Positions 53,556 through 63,360 of a stretch of 64,000 bases of DNA are shown here, piece after piece (position 1 is the stretch's first letter; every line of letters starts with the position of its first letter). Source of the DNA: Microvirga tunisiensis (GTDB lineage: Bacteria > Pseudomonadota > Alphaproteobacteria > Rhizobiales > Beijerinckiaceae); contig NZ_VOSK01000002.1 in assembly GCF_009296175.1 (NCBI RefSeq), positions 62,001-126,000 of the forward strand, written 5' to 3'. The notes beneath the pieces were generated by a model. It was not told the origin of the DNA. It did not search any database and worked only from the letters and a program-made list of their open reading frames with translations. Position numbers and translations under genes: made by a program.

Positions 53556-54253
53556 CGATGCTTTCGGTCGACAATCTCTCTCTGTATTACGGTGCCGCAC
53601 AGGCGCTGCGCGGTATATCCGTCACTGCTTCGACCGGCGAGGTCACCTGCGTGCTCGGCCGGAACGGCGTTGGCAAGACGTCATTGCTGCGCGCCATCGC
53701 CGGGCACCGGCCGATCGCGGGCGGGAGCATCCACTTCGAGGGCCGTGACATCGCGCGCCTGAAGCCCTTCGAGCGCGCGGCGCTCGGAATCGCCTATGTC
53801 CCGCAAGGCCGGGAGATCTTTCCTCTCCTCACCGTCAAGGAAAACCTTGAGACGGGCTTTGCACCCCTGAAGCGCGGCGACAAGAAAATTCCCGATGAGG
53901 TCTTCGAGCTGTTTCCCGTCTTGAAATCCATGCTCGGCCGGCGCGGCGGCGATCTTTCCGGCGGGCAGCAGCAGCAACTGGCCATCGGGCGGGCGCTGGT
54001 CACCCGTCCGCGCCTGCTCGTGCTCGACGAGCCGACGGAAGGCATCCAGCCGTCGATCATCAAGGATATCGGACGGGCGATTACCTACTTGCGCGAACGG
54101 AAGGATATGGCCATCCTCCTGGTCGAGCAATATTTCGACTTCGCCCGCGACCTGGCCGACCGGTTCGTGGTGATGGAGCGCGGCGAGATCGTGCAGCATG
54201 GCGACCGCTCTGCGCTTGAGGGAGATGATGTACGTCAGCGCCTGGCCATTTGA
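53552..54253 (+). CDS. urtE: urea ABC transporter ATP-binding protein UrtE
   Basis: A 233-residue LivF-type ATPase. Walker A is GRNGVGKTS at residues 36-44, the signature is LSGGQQQQLAIGRAL, Walker B is LLVLDEPTEGIQPS and the switch His is replaced by Gln in LLVEQYFDFA, as is normal for UrtE/LivF. The 3' end overlaps the likely ureD start by about 26 bases, which joins the transporter and urease parts into one operon. Confidence 0.95.
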   Translation: MTMLSVDNLSLYYGAAQALRGISVTASTGEVTCVLGRNGVGKTSLLRAIAGHRPIAGGSIHFEGRDIARLKPFERAALGIAYVPQGREIFPLLTVKENLETGFAPLKRGDKKIPDEVFELFPVLKSMLGRRGGDLSGGQQQQLAIGRALVTRPRLLVLDEPTEGIQPSIIKDIGRAITYLRERKDMAILLVEQYFDFARDLADRFVVMERGEIVQHGDRSALEGDDVRQRLAI

Positions 54254-55082
54254 TGGTGTCTCCCAGTCCGTGTCTCCACAGCGTCAGCGTGCCGTCGGTC
54301 GTGTTGCGTTCAGCGCAGCGGGCTTGAGCGGCCGTACCCGGCCCATGCAGATCGAAGAGAGCGGATCCATGCGGATCAGGCTCCCGAAAGGCGAGGGGAG
54401 CGGGCTCGATGCCGTTCTCGTCAATACGGCGGGGGGCATTGCGTGCGGCGATCGCTTCTCAGTCGGGATCGAGGTGCGATCCGGCGCCGCTGTAACGGTT
54501 GCGACACCTGCGGCCGAGAAGGTTTATCGCTCGGACGGACCGGTTGCGGAGCTGGCGGTTGATCTCAGGCTGGAGGCCGGCACACGGCTCGACTGGCTGC
54601 CTCAGGAAACCATTTTGTTCGACAGGTCACGCCTGCGCCGAAATCTCGCTGCCGAGATGCCTGACGATGCGAGCCTGACCGTGTTCGAGGCCGTCGTGTT
54701 CGGGCGGGAAGCTCGCGCCGAGAACATCGCAGAGGGATTGTTCGAGGATTGCTGGCGCATCCGGCGTGGAGGGCGCCTCGTCTATGCCGATACGCTGCGG
54801 CTCGATGGATCGATTGCCGATCTCCTCCGGAAGCCCAGCGTCGGGAAGGGTGCCCGGGTCCTCGCCACATTCATCCATGTGTCGCCGGATGCCGAAGCGC
54901 GCCTCGAAGCGGTGCGCGAGTGCATTCCCACCGTCAATGGCTGCGATGCTGCAGCCAGTGCCTGGAACGGACTTCTCGCCGTGCGCTTCTGCGCCATGAC
55001 TATCGAGTCTTTACGCAAAGCTGCCGTTCCGTTTCTTCTCGCCTTTCGTGGCGAGCCCCTGCCTCGTGTCTGGCTCAGCTAG
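54228..55082 (+). CDS. ureD: urease accessory protein UreD
   Basis: A 284-residue accessory protein that binds apo-urease with UreF and UreG and provides the tunnel for nickel delivery. The family features are GRTRPMQIEESGSMRIRLPK, LVNTAGGIACGD and VTVATPAAEKVYRS, followed by the LDWLPQETILFDRSRLRR motif. The start is not certain. I prefer the ATG at 54228, inside the end of urtE, with GAGG upstream. An ATG at 54198 and a GTG at 54270 are alternatives. ureAB follows after nine bases. Confidence 0.9.
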   Translation: MYVSAWPFDGVSQSVSPQRQRAVGRVAFSAAGLSGRTRPMQIEESGSMRIRLPKGEGSGLDAVLVNTAGGIACGDRFSVGIEVRSGAAVTVATPAAEKVYRSDGPVAELAVDLRLEAGTRLDWLPQETILFDRSRLRRNLAAEMPDDASLTVFEAVVFGREARAENIAEGLFEDCWRIRRGGRLVYADTLRLDGSIADLLRKPSVGKGARVLATFIHVSPDAEARLEAVRECIPTVNGCDAAASAWNGLLAVRFCAMTIESLRKAAVPFLLAFRGEPLPRVWLS

Positions 55083-55091
55083 GGTCGAACC

Positions 55092-55711
55092 ATGCAACTC
55101 ACTCCCCGTGAAAAAGACAAGCTTCTGATCGCCATGGCCGCCATGGTCGCCCGCCGGCGTCTGGAGCGTGGCGTGAAGCTCAATCATCCGGAAGCCATCG
55201 CCCTCATCACCGATACGGTCGTGGAAGGCGCGCGCGACGGACGCTCCGTCGCAGAGCTGATGGAGGCGGGCGCGCATGTCATTACCGCCGATCAGGTCAT
55301 GGAAGGCATCGCCGAGATGATCCACGATGTGCAGGTGGAGGCGACCTTTCCCGATGGCACCAAGCTCGTCACCGTCCATCATCCGATCCGCGGCGCGGCA
55401 TCCAAGGACGTGCCCGGCGAAGTGATGGCGCAGGAGGGCGAGATCATTTTCAACGAGGGCGCCGAGCGCGTCGTACTGACCGTCGCGAACACGGGCGACC
55501 GTCCGATCCAGGTCGGTAGTCACTACCACTTCCACGAGACGAACCCTGCTTTGTCATTCGACCGCGAGAAGGCCCGCGGCATGCGGCTCGACATCGCGCC
55601 CGGCACGGCAGTGCGTTTCGAGCCCGGCTCCACGCGCGAAGTGGTGCTCGTTCCGCTTTCCGGCAGGCGCGAGGTCTATGGGTTCCGCCAAGGCGTGATG
55701 GGAGCGCTGTG

Positions 55712-55712
<1 letters not shown>
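55092..55712 (+). CDS. ureAB: fused urease gamma/beta subunit
   Basis: A 206-residue fusion of the gamma subunit (residues 1-100, [20 protein letters not shown] and [11 protein letters not shown]) and the beta subunit (about 105-206, [25 protein letters not shown] and [12 protein letters not shown]). In many alphaproteobacteria these are two genes, and in Helicobacter and some Methylobacteriaceae they are joined. Its stop overlaps the ureC start in a TGATG. The two parts are joined by a short [12 protein letters not shown] linker with no sign of a frameshift. Confidence 0.93.
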
Positions 55713-57439
<1,727 letters not shown>

Positions 57440-57440
57440 C

Positions 57441-57917
57441 ATGATCCGCGCCACATCCATCATCCGTCGTGAAGCCGTCGAGCAGGACCGCATCGTCGAC
57501 GTCATCACCCTCGATCACGGCGACCGACACCGCCGCCGCATCATGCTCAATGCCGATGGCGGCACTGCCTTCCTGCTCGATCTCGAGAAGGCCGACGTGC
57601 TGGAGGATGGCGATGCCATCCGGCTGGAGAGCGGCTGGCTCGTCGAAGTGAGGGCTGCGCCGGAGAAGCTCGTGGAGATCAAGACGGAGGATCCGCTCGA
57701 GCTCCTGACCCTCGCCTGGCATATCGGCAACCGGCACGTGCCGGCGGAAGTCACGCGCGAGGCGATCTATATCGCGTACGATCATGTGCTGGTCGACATG
57801 TTGCTCGGGCTCGGCGCCAAGGTCGAGATAGTCGAGCGTCCCTTCCGTCCGGTCCGCGGCGCCTATCATCACCACGAGCATGGCGGGCACTCTCACCACG
57901 GACATGATCATGGATGA
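57441..57917 (+). CDS. ureE: urease nickel chaperone UreE
   Basis: A 158-residue metallochaperone that hands nickel to UreG. The N-terminal peptide-binding domain is followed by the metal-binding domain with WHIGNRHVPAE, which contains the conserved dimer His. The C-terminus is a histidine-rich tail ([16 protein letters not shown]) that can store additional nickel. It starts one base after the ureC stop and its tail overlaps ureF. Confidence 0.94.
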   Translation: MIRATSIIRREAVEQDRIVDVITLDHGDRHRRRIMLNADGGTAFLLDLEKADVLEDGDAIRLESGWLVEVRAAPEKLVEIKTEDPLELLTLAWHIGNRHVPAEVTREAIYIAYDHVLVDMLLGLGAKVEIVERPFRPVRGAYHHHEHGGHSHHGHDHG

Positions 57918-58611
57918 CGCCTCCGTGAAAGCGCAGGGTTTGGGACGAGACTCGGTAATCCTGCCGCTCTTCGCCTGGCTTTCGCCGTCCTATCCTGTCG
58001 GCTGCTATGCCTATTCACATGCCCTGGAATGGGCGGTGGAGGCTGGCGATGTCAGCGATGAAACGACCCTCGTTGCATGGCTGACCGATCTGCTCACTCT
58101 CGGCCTCGGCCGCAACGATGCCATTCTTCTGAGCCACGCCTACCGGGCCGTTGAGCAGGGTCATCGCCGTGACCTTGAAACCGTCAACGAACTCGCTCTC
58201 GCCTTGTCGCCCTCTGCCGAGCTCTATCTCGAAACCAGTCAGCAGGGACGCAGCTTCCTCGACGCGACCCTTGCTGCCTGGCCGTCGCCGCATCTGCCCC
58301 CGCTCGAGGGGGATGTTGCCTTTCCTGTTGCTATCGGCATGGCCGCGGCAGCGCATGGCGTTCCGCTGCCGATTACATCGCAAGCCTACCTCTTCGGACT
58401 TGTGCAGACGCTCGTGTCCGCTGCCATTCGACTGGCACCCATCGGGCAGACGGCGGGCATCCGCGTGTCCGCCGCATTGGCCGGCACGGCTCAGGACATC
58501 GCACACCAGGGAATGTCTCTCACGCTCGACAATATCGGTGGCTCGACATTCCGGGCCGATCTCGGCTCCTTCCACCATGAAAACCAGTATACGAGGCTTT
58601 TCCGCTCATGA
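57904..58611 (+). CDS. ureF: urease accessory protein UreF
   Basis: A 235-residue all-helical protein of the UreDFG activation complex, acting as a GTPase regulator of UreG. The family motifs [21 protein letters not shown] near the start and [20 protein letters not shown] later are present. Several in-frame ATGs exist (57880, 57904, 57910) inside the end of ureE; I take 57904 but the ribosome-binding site is unclear. Its end overlaps ureG by four bases. Confidence 0.9.
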   Translation: MIMDDASVKAQGLGRDSVILPLFAWLSPSYPVGCYAYSHALEWAVEAGDVSDETTLVAWLTDLLTLGLGRNDAILLSHAYRAVEQGHRRDLETVNELALALSPSAELYLETSQQGRSFLDATLAAWPSPHLPPLEGDVAFPVAIGMAAAAHGVPLPITSQAYLFGLVQTLVSAAIRLAPIGQTAGIRVSAALAGTAQDIAHQGMSLTLDNIGGSTFRADLGSFHHENQYTRLFRS

Positions 58612-59231
58612 CTTCTCATACGGGACCCCTTCGCGTCGGCATCGGCGGACCAGTCGGCTCGGGCAAGACAGCGCTGATGGAAGCGCTCTGCAAGACGTTC
58701 CGCGAACGCTACGACATCTGCGCGATCACCAACGACATCTACACCAAGGAGGACGCGCGCCTCCTGACCGTTGCCGGCGCGCTGCCGGTTGAGCGCATCA
58801 TGGGCGTGGAGACCGGCGGATGTCCGCACACGGCGATCCGCGAGGACGCCTCCATCAACCTTGCGGCCATCGCCACCATGCGCAAGCGCTTTCCGGCCCT
58901 CGACATCGTGCTGGTGGAATCCGGCGGCGACAATCTAGCGGCGACGTTTTCGCCCGAGCTCGCCGATCTGACGATCTACGTGATCGACGTGGCCGGCGGA
59001 GAGAAGATCCCGCGAAAAGGGGGCCCTGGCATCACGCGTTCCGATCTTCTCGTGGTCAACAAGATCGATCTGGCGCCCTATGTCGGTGCCGATCTCGCGG
59101 TCATGGAAGAAGACACCAAGCGTATGCGCGGCCAGCGTCCATACGTGTTCAGCAATGTCCGCGACGGCATCGGGGTCGATGCCATCGCCCAGTTCATCGA
59201 ACAGGCCGGTGGCCTGTCGTCCGCGGCCTAA
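58608..59231 (+). CDS. ureG: urease accessory GTPase UreG
   Basis: A 207-residue SIMIBI-class GTPase that couples GTP hydrolysis to nickel insertion. The P-loop GGPVGSGKT is at residues 13-21, the metal-binding CPH is in [15 protein letters not shown], and the guanine-specificity motif is [14 protein letters not shown]. Full length. It is coupled to ureF by an ATGA overlap and followed by the HupE/UreJ gene after 15 bases. Confidence 0.97.
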   Translation: MTSHTGPLRVGIGGPVGSGKTALMEALCKTFRERYDICAITNDIYTKEDARLLTVAGALPVERIMGVETGGCPHTAIREDASINLAAIATMRKRFPALDIVLVESGGDNLAATFSPELADLTIYVIDVAGGEKIPRKGGPGITRSDLLVVNKIDLAPYVGADLAVMEEDTKRMRGQRPYVFSNVRDGIGVDAIAQFIEQAGGLSSAA

Positions 59232-59246
59232 AAGGGGGATTCCAGG

Positions 59247-59816
59247 ATGTTCAAACGCTCGGCTCTTGCCACGATGCTAATAGCGGCAACGACACCGGCT
59301 CTGGCTCACACGGGGCAACCTGCATTCTCAGGTTTCCTGGCCGGTTTCACACACCCTCTGACAGGCCTCGATCATACGCTTGCCATGGTCGGCGTCGGTC
59401 TCTTCGCGTCTCTGCTTGGCGGACGGGCTCTCTGGGCCGTTCCCGCAAGCTTTGTCGGGATGATGCTCGTTGGCGGGATGATGGGCTTGGCCAGTATTGA
59501 GATTCCGGCTGTCGAGTTCGGAATTGCTGCCTCGGTCATTGTCCTCGGTGCGGTTGTATCGCTGGGTCGGGCATGGCCTGTCGGAGCGGCGATGACGCTT
59601 GTTGGAGTCTTCGCCATCTTCCACGGTTATGCTCACGGTGCTGAGATCCCGGCCGGAGCCGGTGCCGCGCTCTACAGCCTCGGCTTCACGCTGGCGAGCG
59701 CGGTTCTGCACGGATTGGGCATCGTGCTCGGAGCGGCCGCTGCTCGTCAGACTTATGCCGGTCGTCTAGCAGGTGCCGCCGTCGCGGTCGCGGGCGTTGT
59801 TCTCTTGATCGGTTAG
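59247..59816 (+). CDS. ureJ: HupE/UreJ family nickel-uptake protein
   Basis: A 189-residue membrane protein. A signal peptide ends ALA-HTGQ. About six membrane segments follow, with the HupE/UreJ motifs HPLTGLDH in the first and FHGYAHG in the fourth, both rich in potential metal-ligating His. The family mediates nickel or cobalt entry. As last gene of the operon it probably supplies nickel for urease. Confidence 0.9.
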   Translation: MFKRSALATMLIAATTPALAHTGQPAFSGFLAGFTHPLTGLDHTLAMVGVGLFASLLGGRALWAVPASFVGMMLVGGMMGLASIEIPAVEFGIAASVIVLGAVVSLGRAWPVGAAMTLVGVFAIFHGYAHGAEIPAGAGAALYSLGFTLASAVLHGLGIVLGAAAARQTYAGRLAGAAVAVAGVVLLIG

Positions 59817-59877
59817 ACGCAAGGGCCGTTGCTCTCGAGGCGTTTTTGACGCGATAGCGGTCAGGTTGCCGTATCAT

Positions 59878-59915
59878 GAAAGGTCCTTGGCCACGGATGC
59901 AGCCAAGAACCTTTC
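59878..59915. terminator. hairpin between convergent ureJ and the secreted-protein gene
   Basis: A 14-bp stem with one mismatch (59878-59891 with 59902-59915) and a ten-base loop lies in the 119-base gap between the converging genes. There is no T-run on either side. It could end both transcripts with help from Rho or simply protect the 3' ends. Confidence 0.42.
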
Positions 59916-59935
59916 GGCATCGGGATCAGGCGTGG

Positions 59936-60676
59936 TCAGTGTTTCCCACCGCCATTTCCATTGCCATTGCCATTGCCATGGCCGCCGCCGTTCCCGGCAG
60001 GACCATCCTGATCCGTGCCGTCGCCATTGTTGGAGCCGCCGGGGTTGGACGCGTCGTTGCCGTCGTCGTCATTCCCGTGCCCGTTATTGCCATGGCCGCC
60101 GGCATTGCCATTCCCACGGCCAGAACCATTGTTGCCTTGGCTATTGCCGACACTGCCGCTTGAGCCTGTGTTGCCCGTTCCGGCAGTCCCACCGGCGCCG
60201 CTGCCATTATCAACCGACCCACCAACGCCGCCCGCGTTGCCGGCGCTGCGAGAGCCGCCGGTGCTGCCGGTTGCCGTGGTGCCGCTTTCAGCGACGGCTC
60301 CGCCGCGGCTCGCACCCACACTGCCGCTGACGGTGCCTGTGTTACCAGCAGCGGTGCTGCTCCTGACGGCACCGGCTGCGCCAAGGGCCGAGCTCTCAGA
60401 GCCTTGGAGGTCGACAGGTCGGTTGCCGATGGAGCCGGTCACGGCATCATCCGGATCTCCGATACGATCCGTTCTGCGAAGTGCTTGGGGCCGAACGGCA
60501 CAGCGACAGGTTTCCAGACCTTGCACAATGTGAAGTCGGCAGTTGCGGTACATGGAGGCATCGGCGACTGCAGGCACGCATTGCTGGCCGGTCCTGACGC
60601 TCTGAGCATCAGACGGCGTTCCAAGTGCGAGGAAGAGGGCAGCGCTGGACAAAGCAAGAGCGTATGAACGCAACAT
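59936..60676 (-). CDS. secreted Gly/Asn/Ser-rich low-complexity protein
   Basis: A 246-residue protein with a Sec signal peptide (LRSYALALSSAALFLALG, cleavage near SDAQ). A short ordered part (about residues 25-75) contains four cysteines (QQCVPAV, RNCRLH, ETCRCAV), probably as disulfides. The rest, about 150 residues, is low-complexity, first Gly/Ser/Thr/Ala and then Gly/Asn/Asp with many GNG and GGHGN units, ending GGGKH. The ATG at 60676 with AGGTG upstream is preferred. I do not recognise the family. It may be an extracellular or periplasmic matrix or metal-binding protein; the function is unknown. A stress-type promoter motif lies upstream. Confidence 0.7.
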   Translation of the reverse strand: MLRSYALALSSAALFLALGTPSDAQSVRTGQQCVPAVADASMYRNCRLHIVQGLETCRCAVRPQALRRTDRIGDPDDAVTGSIGNRPVDLQGSESSALGAAGAVRSSTAAGNTGTVSGSVGASRGGAVAESGTTATGSTGGSRSAGNAGGVGGSVDNGSGAGGTAGTGNTGSSGSVGNSQGNNGSGRGNGNAGGHGNNGHGNDDDGNDASNPGGSNNGDGTDQDGPAGNGGGHGNGNGNGNGGGKH

Positions 60677-60741
60677 GGTGTTCACCTACATAAAGCCAAT
60701 TCGGATGATGAGCTACGTTGAGGCAGCTCGCTTGGCTAAAA

Positions 60742-60766
60742 GACGCAGGTGTAGGAATAACGTTCC
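60742..60766 (-). promoter_or_regulatory. possible EcfG-type promoter of the Gly/Asn-rich protein
   Basis: On the minus strand GGAAC (60766-60762) is followed after 16 bases by CGTC (60745-60742), one base from the EcfG consensus CGTT. The leader to the ATG at 60676 would be about 58 bases. The rest of the 200-base gap to selO is AT-rich and holds no gene. Confidence 0.45.
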
Positions 60767-60877
60767 GTTATATAGGCAAAAAAATCTGCCCCTAAGAATG
60801 AGAACTTTGTTGAAGCTTTGAGTCAGAGCGGCTGATCCGAGCAGCAATGCTGGGCAGTATGCTTTGGTCTGCTTTCA

Positions 60878-62314
60878 TCAGGATTGGATAAGCTTCTCTG
60901 CTCCATAGGCTTCAGCCATGCTGCGGATCTCTGCAAGCTTGGCTTGAAAGCGTGACCAGTCATCCTCAGCGGCAATGGGAGCCCAGAGCGCCTCGACCTC
61001 GTCGATCAGCATGGTGCAGGGTGTAGGCCCTGCAAAATAGGGGTGGTCGAGTTGCAACTGGGGCGCAGGAGCGAAGGATTCGAGAGCCGCACGGACGGGT
61101 TGGAAGGACGGTTGCGCATAGAAGTTTGCAGAGGGACTTTGCTCTGCACGATGCGCACTCACAAGTCCGCCATACCAGTCGAAGAACGTTTGCTCGAACG
61201 GGGCTTTGCTCTCATGGAGAAAAGTCCATAATGCCTTGGCCAGCGCTCCGTCCTGCTCAAACCCTCTCGATTGCAGACCCAGGCGGCGCAGAATGGCACT
61301 TGGAAATTCCCGATGAAGAGCGGGCTCGAATGTTGTGAGCGCCTGCTCGAGGCTGCTCTGCTGGGCTAAGGGAAGCAGGCATTCTGCAAGACGAAACAGA
61401 TTCCACAAAAGCGTGTCGGGCTGCCGACCGAAGGCATAAAGACCGGTCTCGTCGAAATAGGCAGCGGTGAAACCGGGCTCGTAGACGGGCAGGAAGCGCC
61501 ACGGACCATAATCGAAGCTTTCTCCAGTGACGTTGATGTTGTCGGTGTTGAGGACGCCGTGGACGAACCCAGCTGCCATCCATTGCGCGCCCATGCGGGC
61601 CACACGTCGGCAAACTTCTTCCAGAAAGGCAGCAGCGCGGTCTGCTTCATCATCGCGCCAGATTTCCGGCATGTTGGTTTGAATGGTGTAGTCGAGAAGC
61701 TTGCGGAGATTGTCGGTCTCATCCAGGTAGAGCAACCGCTGGAACGTTCCGATGCGAATGTGGGAATGGCTGAGACGCACCAGAACGGACGAGCGCGTAG
61801 GGGAGGGTTCGTCGCCGCGCTCGAGTTCCTCGCCCGTTTCGATCAGGCTGAAAGATTTGGACGTTTCGACGCCGAGCGCCTCGAGCATTTCCGTTGCCAG
61901 AATCTCCCTCACGCCGCCCTTGAGGGTCAGGCGGCCATCCGCATGGCGAGACCACGGTGTTTGTCCGCTGCCTTTCGTAGCGAGGTCGAGAAGCCTGCTA
62001 TCCTGCACATCATGGAGTTGGGCAAAAAGAAAGCCCCGCCCATCTCCCAGATGCGGATTGTAGGTTCGGAATTGATGGCCATGGTAGCGCAGCGCGAGGG
62101 GCTGTTCGAAACTGCCTGGAAGTGGCGCGAAGCGTCCGAGATGGTCGATCCACTCCTCATCGGTGAGCGACCCGAGGCCCACACGCTCGGCCCAGCGCTG
62201 GTTGCGGTAGCGGAGAATGTGTTGCGGGAATTCCGCCGGACGAACGACATCATAGAAATCCGGACCAAGTTCCTGATGGTGCGTCGAGGCGCGATAATCG
62301 GCGGAGTGGGGCAT
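60878..62314 (-). CDS. selO: protein adenylyltransferase SelO
   Basis: A 478-residue pseudokinase-fold enzyme (SelO/YdiU, UPF0061) that transfers AMP from ATP to proteins and protects against oxidative stress. Signatures are RYHGHQF, LGDGRGFLFAQL, KGSGQTPWSRHADGR and the metal-binding HGVLNTDNINVTGESFDYGP. It ends EKLIQS with no C-terminal Cys/Sec redox motif. It stands alone, divergent from the small gene at 62681. Confidence 0.93.
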   Translation of the reverse strand: MPHSADYRASTHHQELGPDFYDVVRPAEFPQHILRYRNQRWAERVGLGSLTDEEWIDHLGRFAPLPGSFEQPLALRYHGHQFRTYNPHLGDGRGFLFAQLHDVQDSRLLDLATKGSGQTPWSRHADGRLTLKGGVREILATEMLEALGVETSKSFSLIETGEELERGDEPSPTRSSVLVRLSHSHIRIGTFQRLLYLDETDNLRKLLDYTIQTNMPEIWRDDEADRAAAFLEEVCRRVARMGAQWMAAGFVHGVLNTDNINVTGESFDYGPWRFLPVYEPGFTAAYFDETGLYAFGRQPDTLLWNLFRLAECLLPLAQQSSLEQALTTFEPALHREFPSAILRRLGLQSRGFEQDGALAKALWTFLHESKAPFEQTFFDWYGGLVSAHRAEQSPSANFYAQPSFQPVRAALESFAPAPQLQLDHPYFAGPTPCTMLIDEVEALWAPIAAEDDWSRFQAKLAEIRSMAEAYGAEKLIQS

Positions 62315-62680
62315 GTACGATATCCCATGAACTCGTGTTCAATTCCAACGCAACCGAAATGTTCAGAATTGCCGAGGCAGATCAAACGGACGTCAGCAAG
62401 GTTGTTGCAAGGCTTCGGTTCCCGAGGCAGGGGACGTGATCGACCGAAGTATAAATCCGTACAACATTACAATGCGGGACAGATTTGAGCCAACACGCGA
62501 TCCTGCCAAAAAATAATGCACGACCGGGACAGTGACAAAAAGCTCTGCCTTTTCCTCGCGTTCTGCCGCGTTGTTCAAGCGTCGAGCCGTCATCGTCTCG
62601 ACAATCTGTGCTTTGGTCTATTGGCTGCAGCCGAGAGGTCCCCTAGGATTCCTCAAACAAAGCAGACGGGAGGAAGGTTT
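62315..62680. other. intergenic region between selO and the small membrane protein gene
   Basis: A 366-base divergent gap. The plus-strand open frame from 62516 is only an upstream extension of the small membrane protein gene and does not look like protein before the ATG at 62681. I found no promoter, operator, tRNA or repeat that I can support here. Confidence 0.5.
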
Positions 62681-62881
62681 ATGGCATTCAAGGATGTGCT
62701 GAGCCTTTGCGGCCGGGTCGGTCTGATCGTGGCTGCGTTCGCGTTCGTCGCTGGGATCGTTGCAGGTCCTCTCCTTGAAAGAGTCTGGTCGGCGCGTGTG
62801 ACGGTCACGCAAAACAACGATACTCCTCTTCCAATTCCGCCCAAGGTCCCCGCGGATCCTCAGGCAGGAAAGCCGGGCTAA
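62681..62881 (+). CDS. small single-pass membrane protein, 66 aa
   Basis: A 66-residue protein with one hydrophobic segment (LIVAAFAFVAGIVAGPLLERV, about residues 14-33) after a short cytoplasmic start and a polar, proline-rich tail (PLPIPPKVPADPQ) that would lie in the periplasm. A very strong ribosome-binding site (GGGAGGAAGG) precedes the ATG at 62681, which is why I accept this small gene. The function is unknown. Confidence 0.65.
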   Translation: MAFKDVLSLCGRVGLIVAAFAFVAGIVAGPLLERVWSARVTVTQNNDTPLPIPPKVPADPQAGKPG

Positions 62882-62962
62882 CACCTTTTTAGAACTCTTC
62901 GGTTCATACCACATCGTCCCCGGTGCAGGTCGGGATGCGGTTCCTTTTGTGGGAAGGGTGCG

Positions 62963-63337
62963 ATGAGCAGCGAGACCATTATACGGCAAGAGATCCGTGA
63001 CTCTCTGGGCTTCGTCCGCAGCATGATCGATCATTATTCGGGCCTTTATTCGGGCGAGAACCTGACCCGGGACGTGCTTCGTTTTTGCGACGAGATGACG
63101 ACTTGTGAGGAACCGAACTACCGGCTGAGGGAAGCGCGGCGCATCGTCGAAGAACGCTGCCGTCAACTGGCCCAGGCAACGGACCGCTTTGCCCAACGCG
63201 ACCCTGCTTCGATCGCCGCGTTGCGGGCTCAGGCCGTTGCTGCCATCGACATGTTCCAGGACGCCGCTTTCGAATGGCGCAAATCCCGCAGAGCCATCCC
63301 ATCGTCCGGGCACTTGCTGCGCAGAAAAAGTCTTTAG
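62963..63337 (+). CDS. hypothetical protein, 124 aa
   Basis: A soluble, mainly helical 124-residue protein (LREARRIVEERCRQLAQATD in the middle), without signal peptide, ending with a basic RRKSL. The ATG has GGAAGGG upstream. I do not recognise the family. It follows the small membrane protein by 81 bases and converges on the L,D-transpeptidase gene with a 23-base gap. Confidence 0.6.
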   Translation: MSSETIIRQEIRDSLGFVRSMIDHYSGLYSGENLTRDVLRFCDEMTTCEEPNYRLREARRIVEERCRQLAQATDRFAQRDPASIAALRAQAVAAIDMFQDAAFEWRKSRRAIPSSGHLLRRKSL

Positions 63338-63360
63338 CGCCTTGTTGATCCTACATCATT

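Noticed and set aside
59936-60200. Short G/N repeats as a CRISPR or tandem-repeat array
   Set aside because: The repeats are codon-scale (GGN AAN) inside a coding frame, with no regular spacers.
60015-60533. Plus-strand Pro/Leu/Ala-rich frame over the Gly/Asn-rich gene
   Set aside because: The minus-strand frame has a signal peptide, a Cys-containing domain, a ribosome-binding site and an upstream promoter motif. The plus frame is simply the complement of GGN/AAC repeats.
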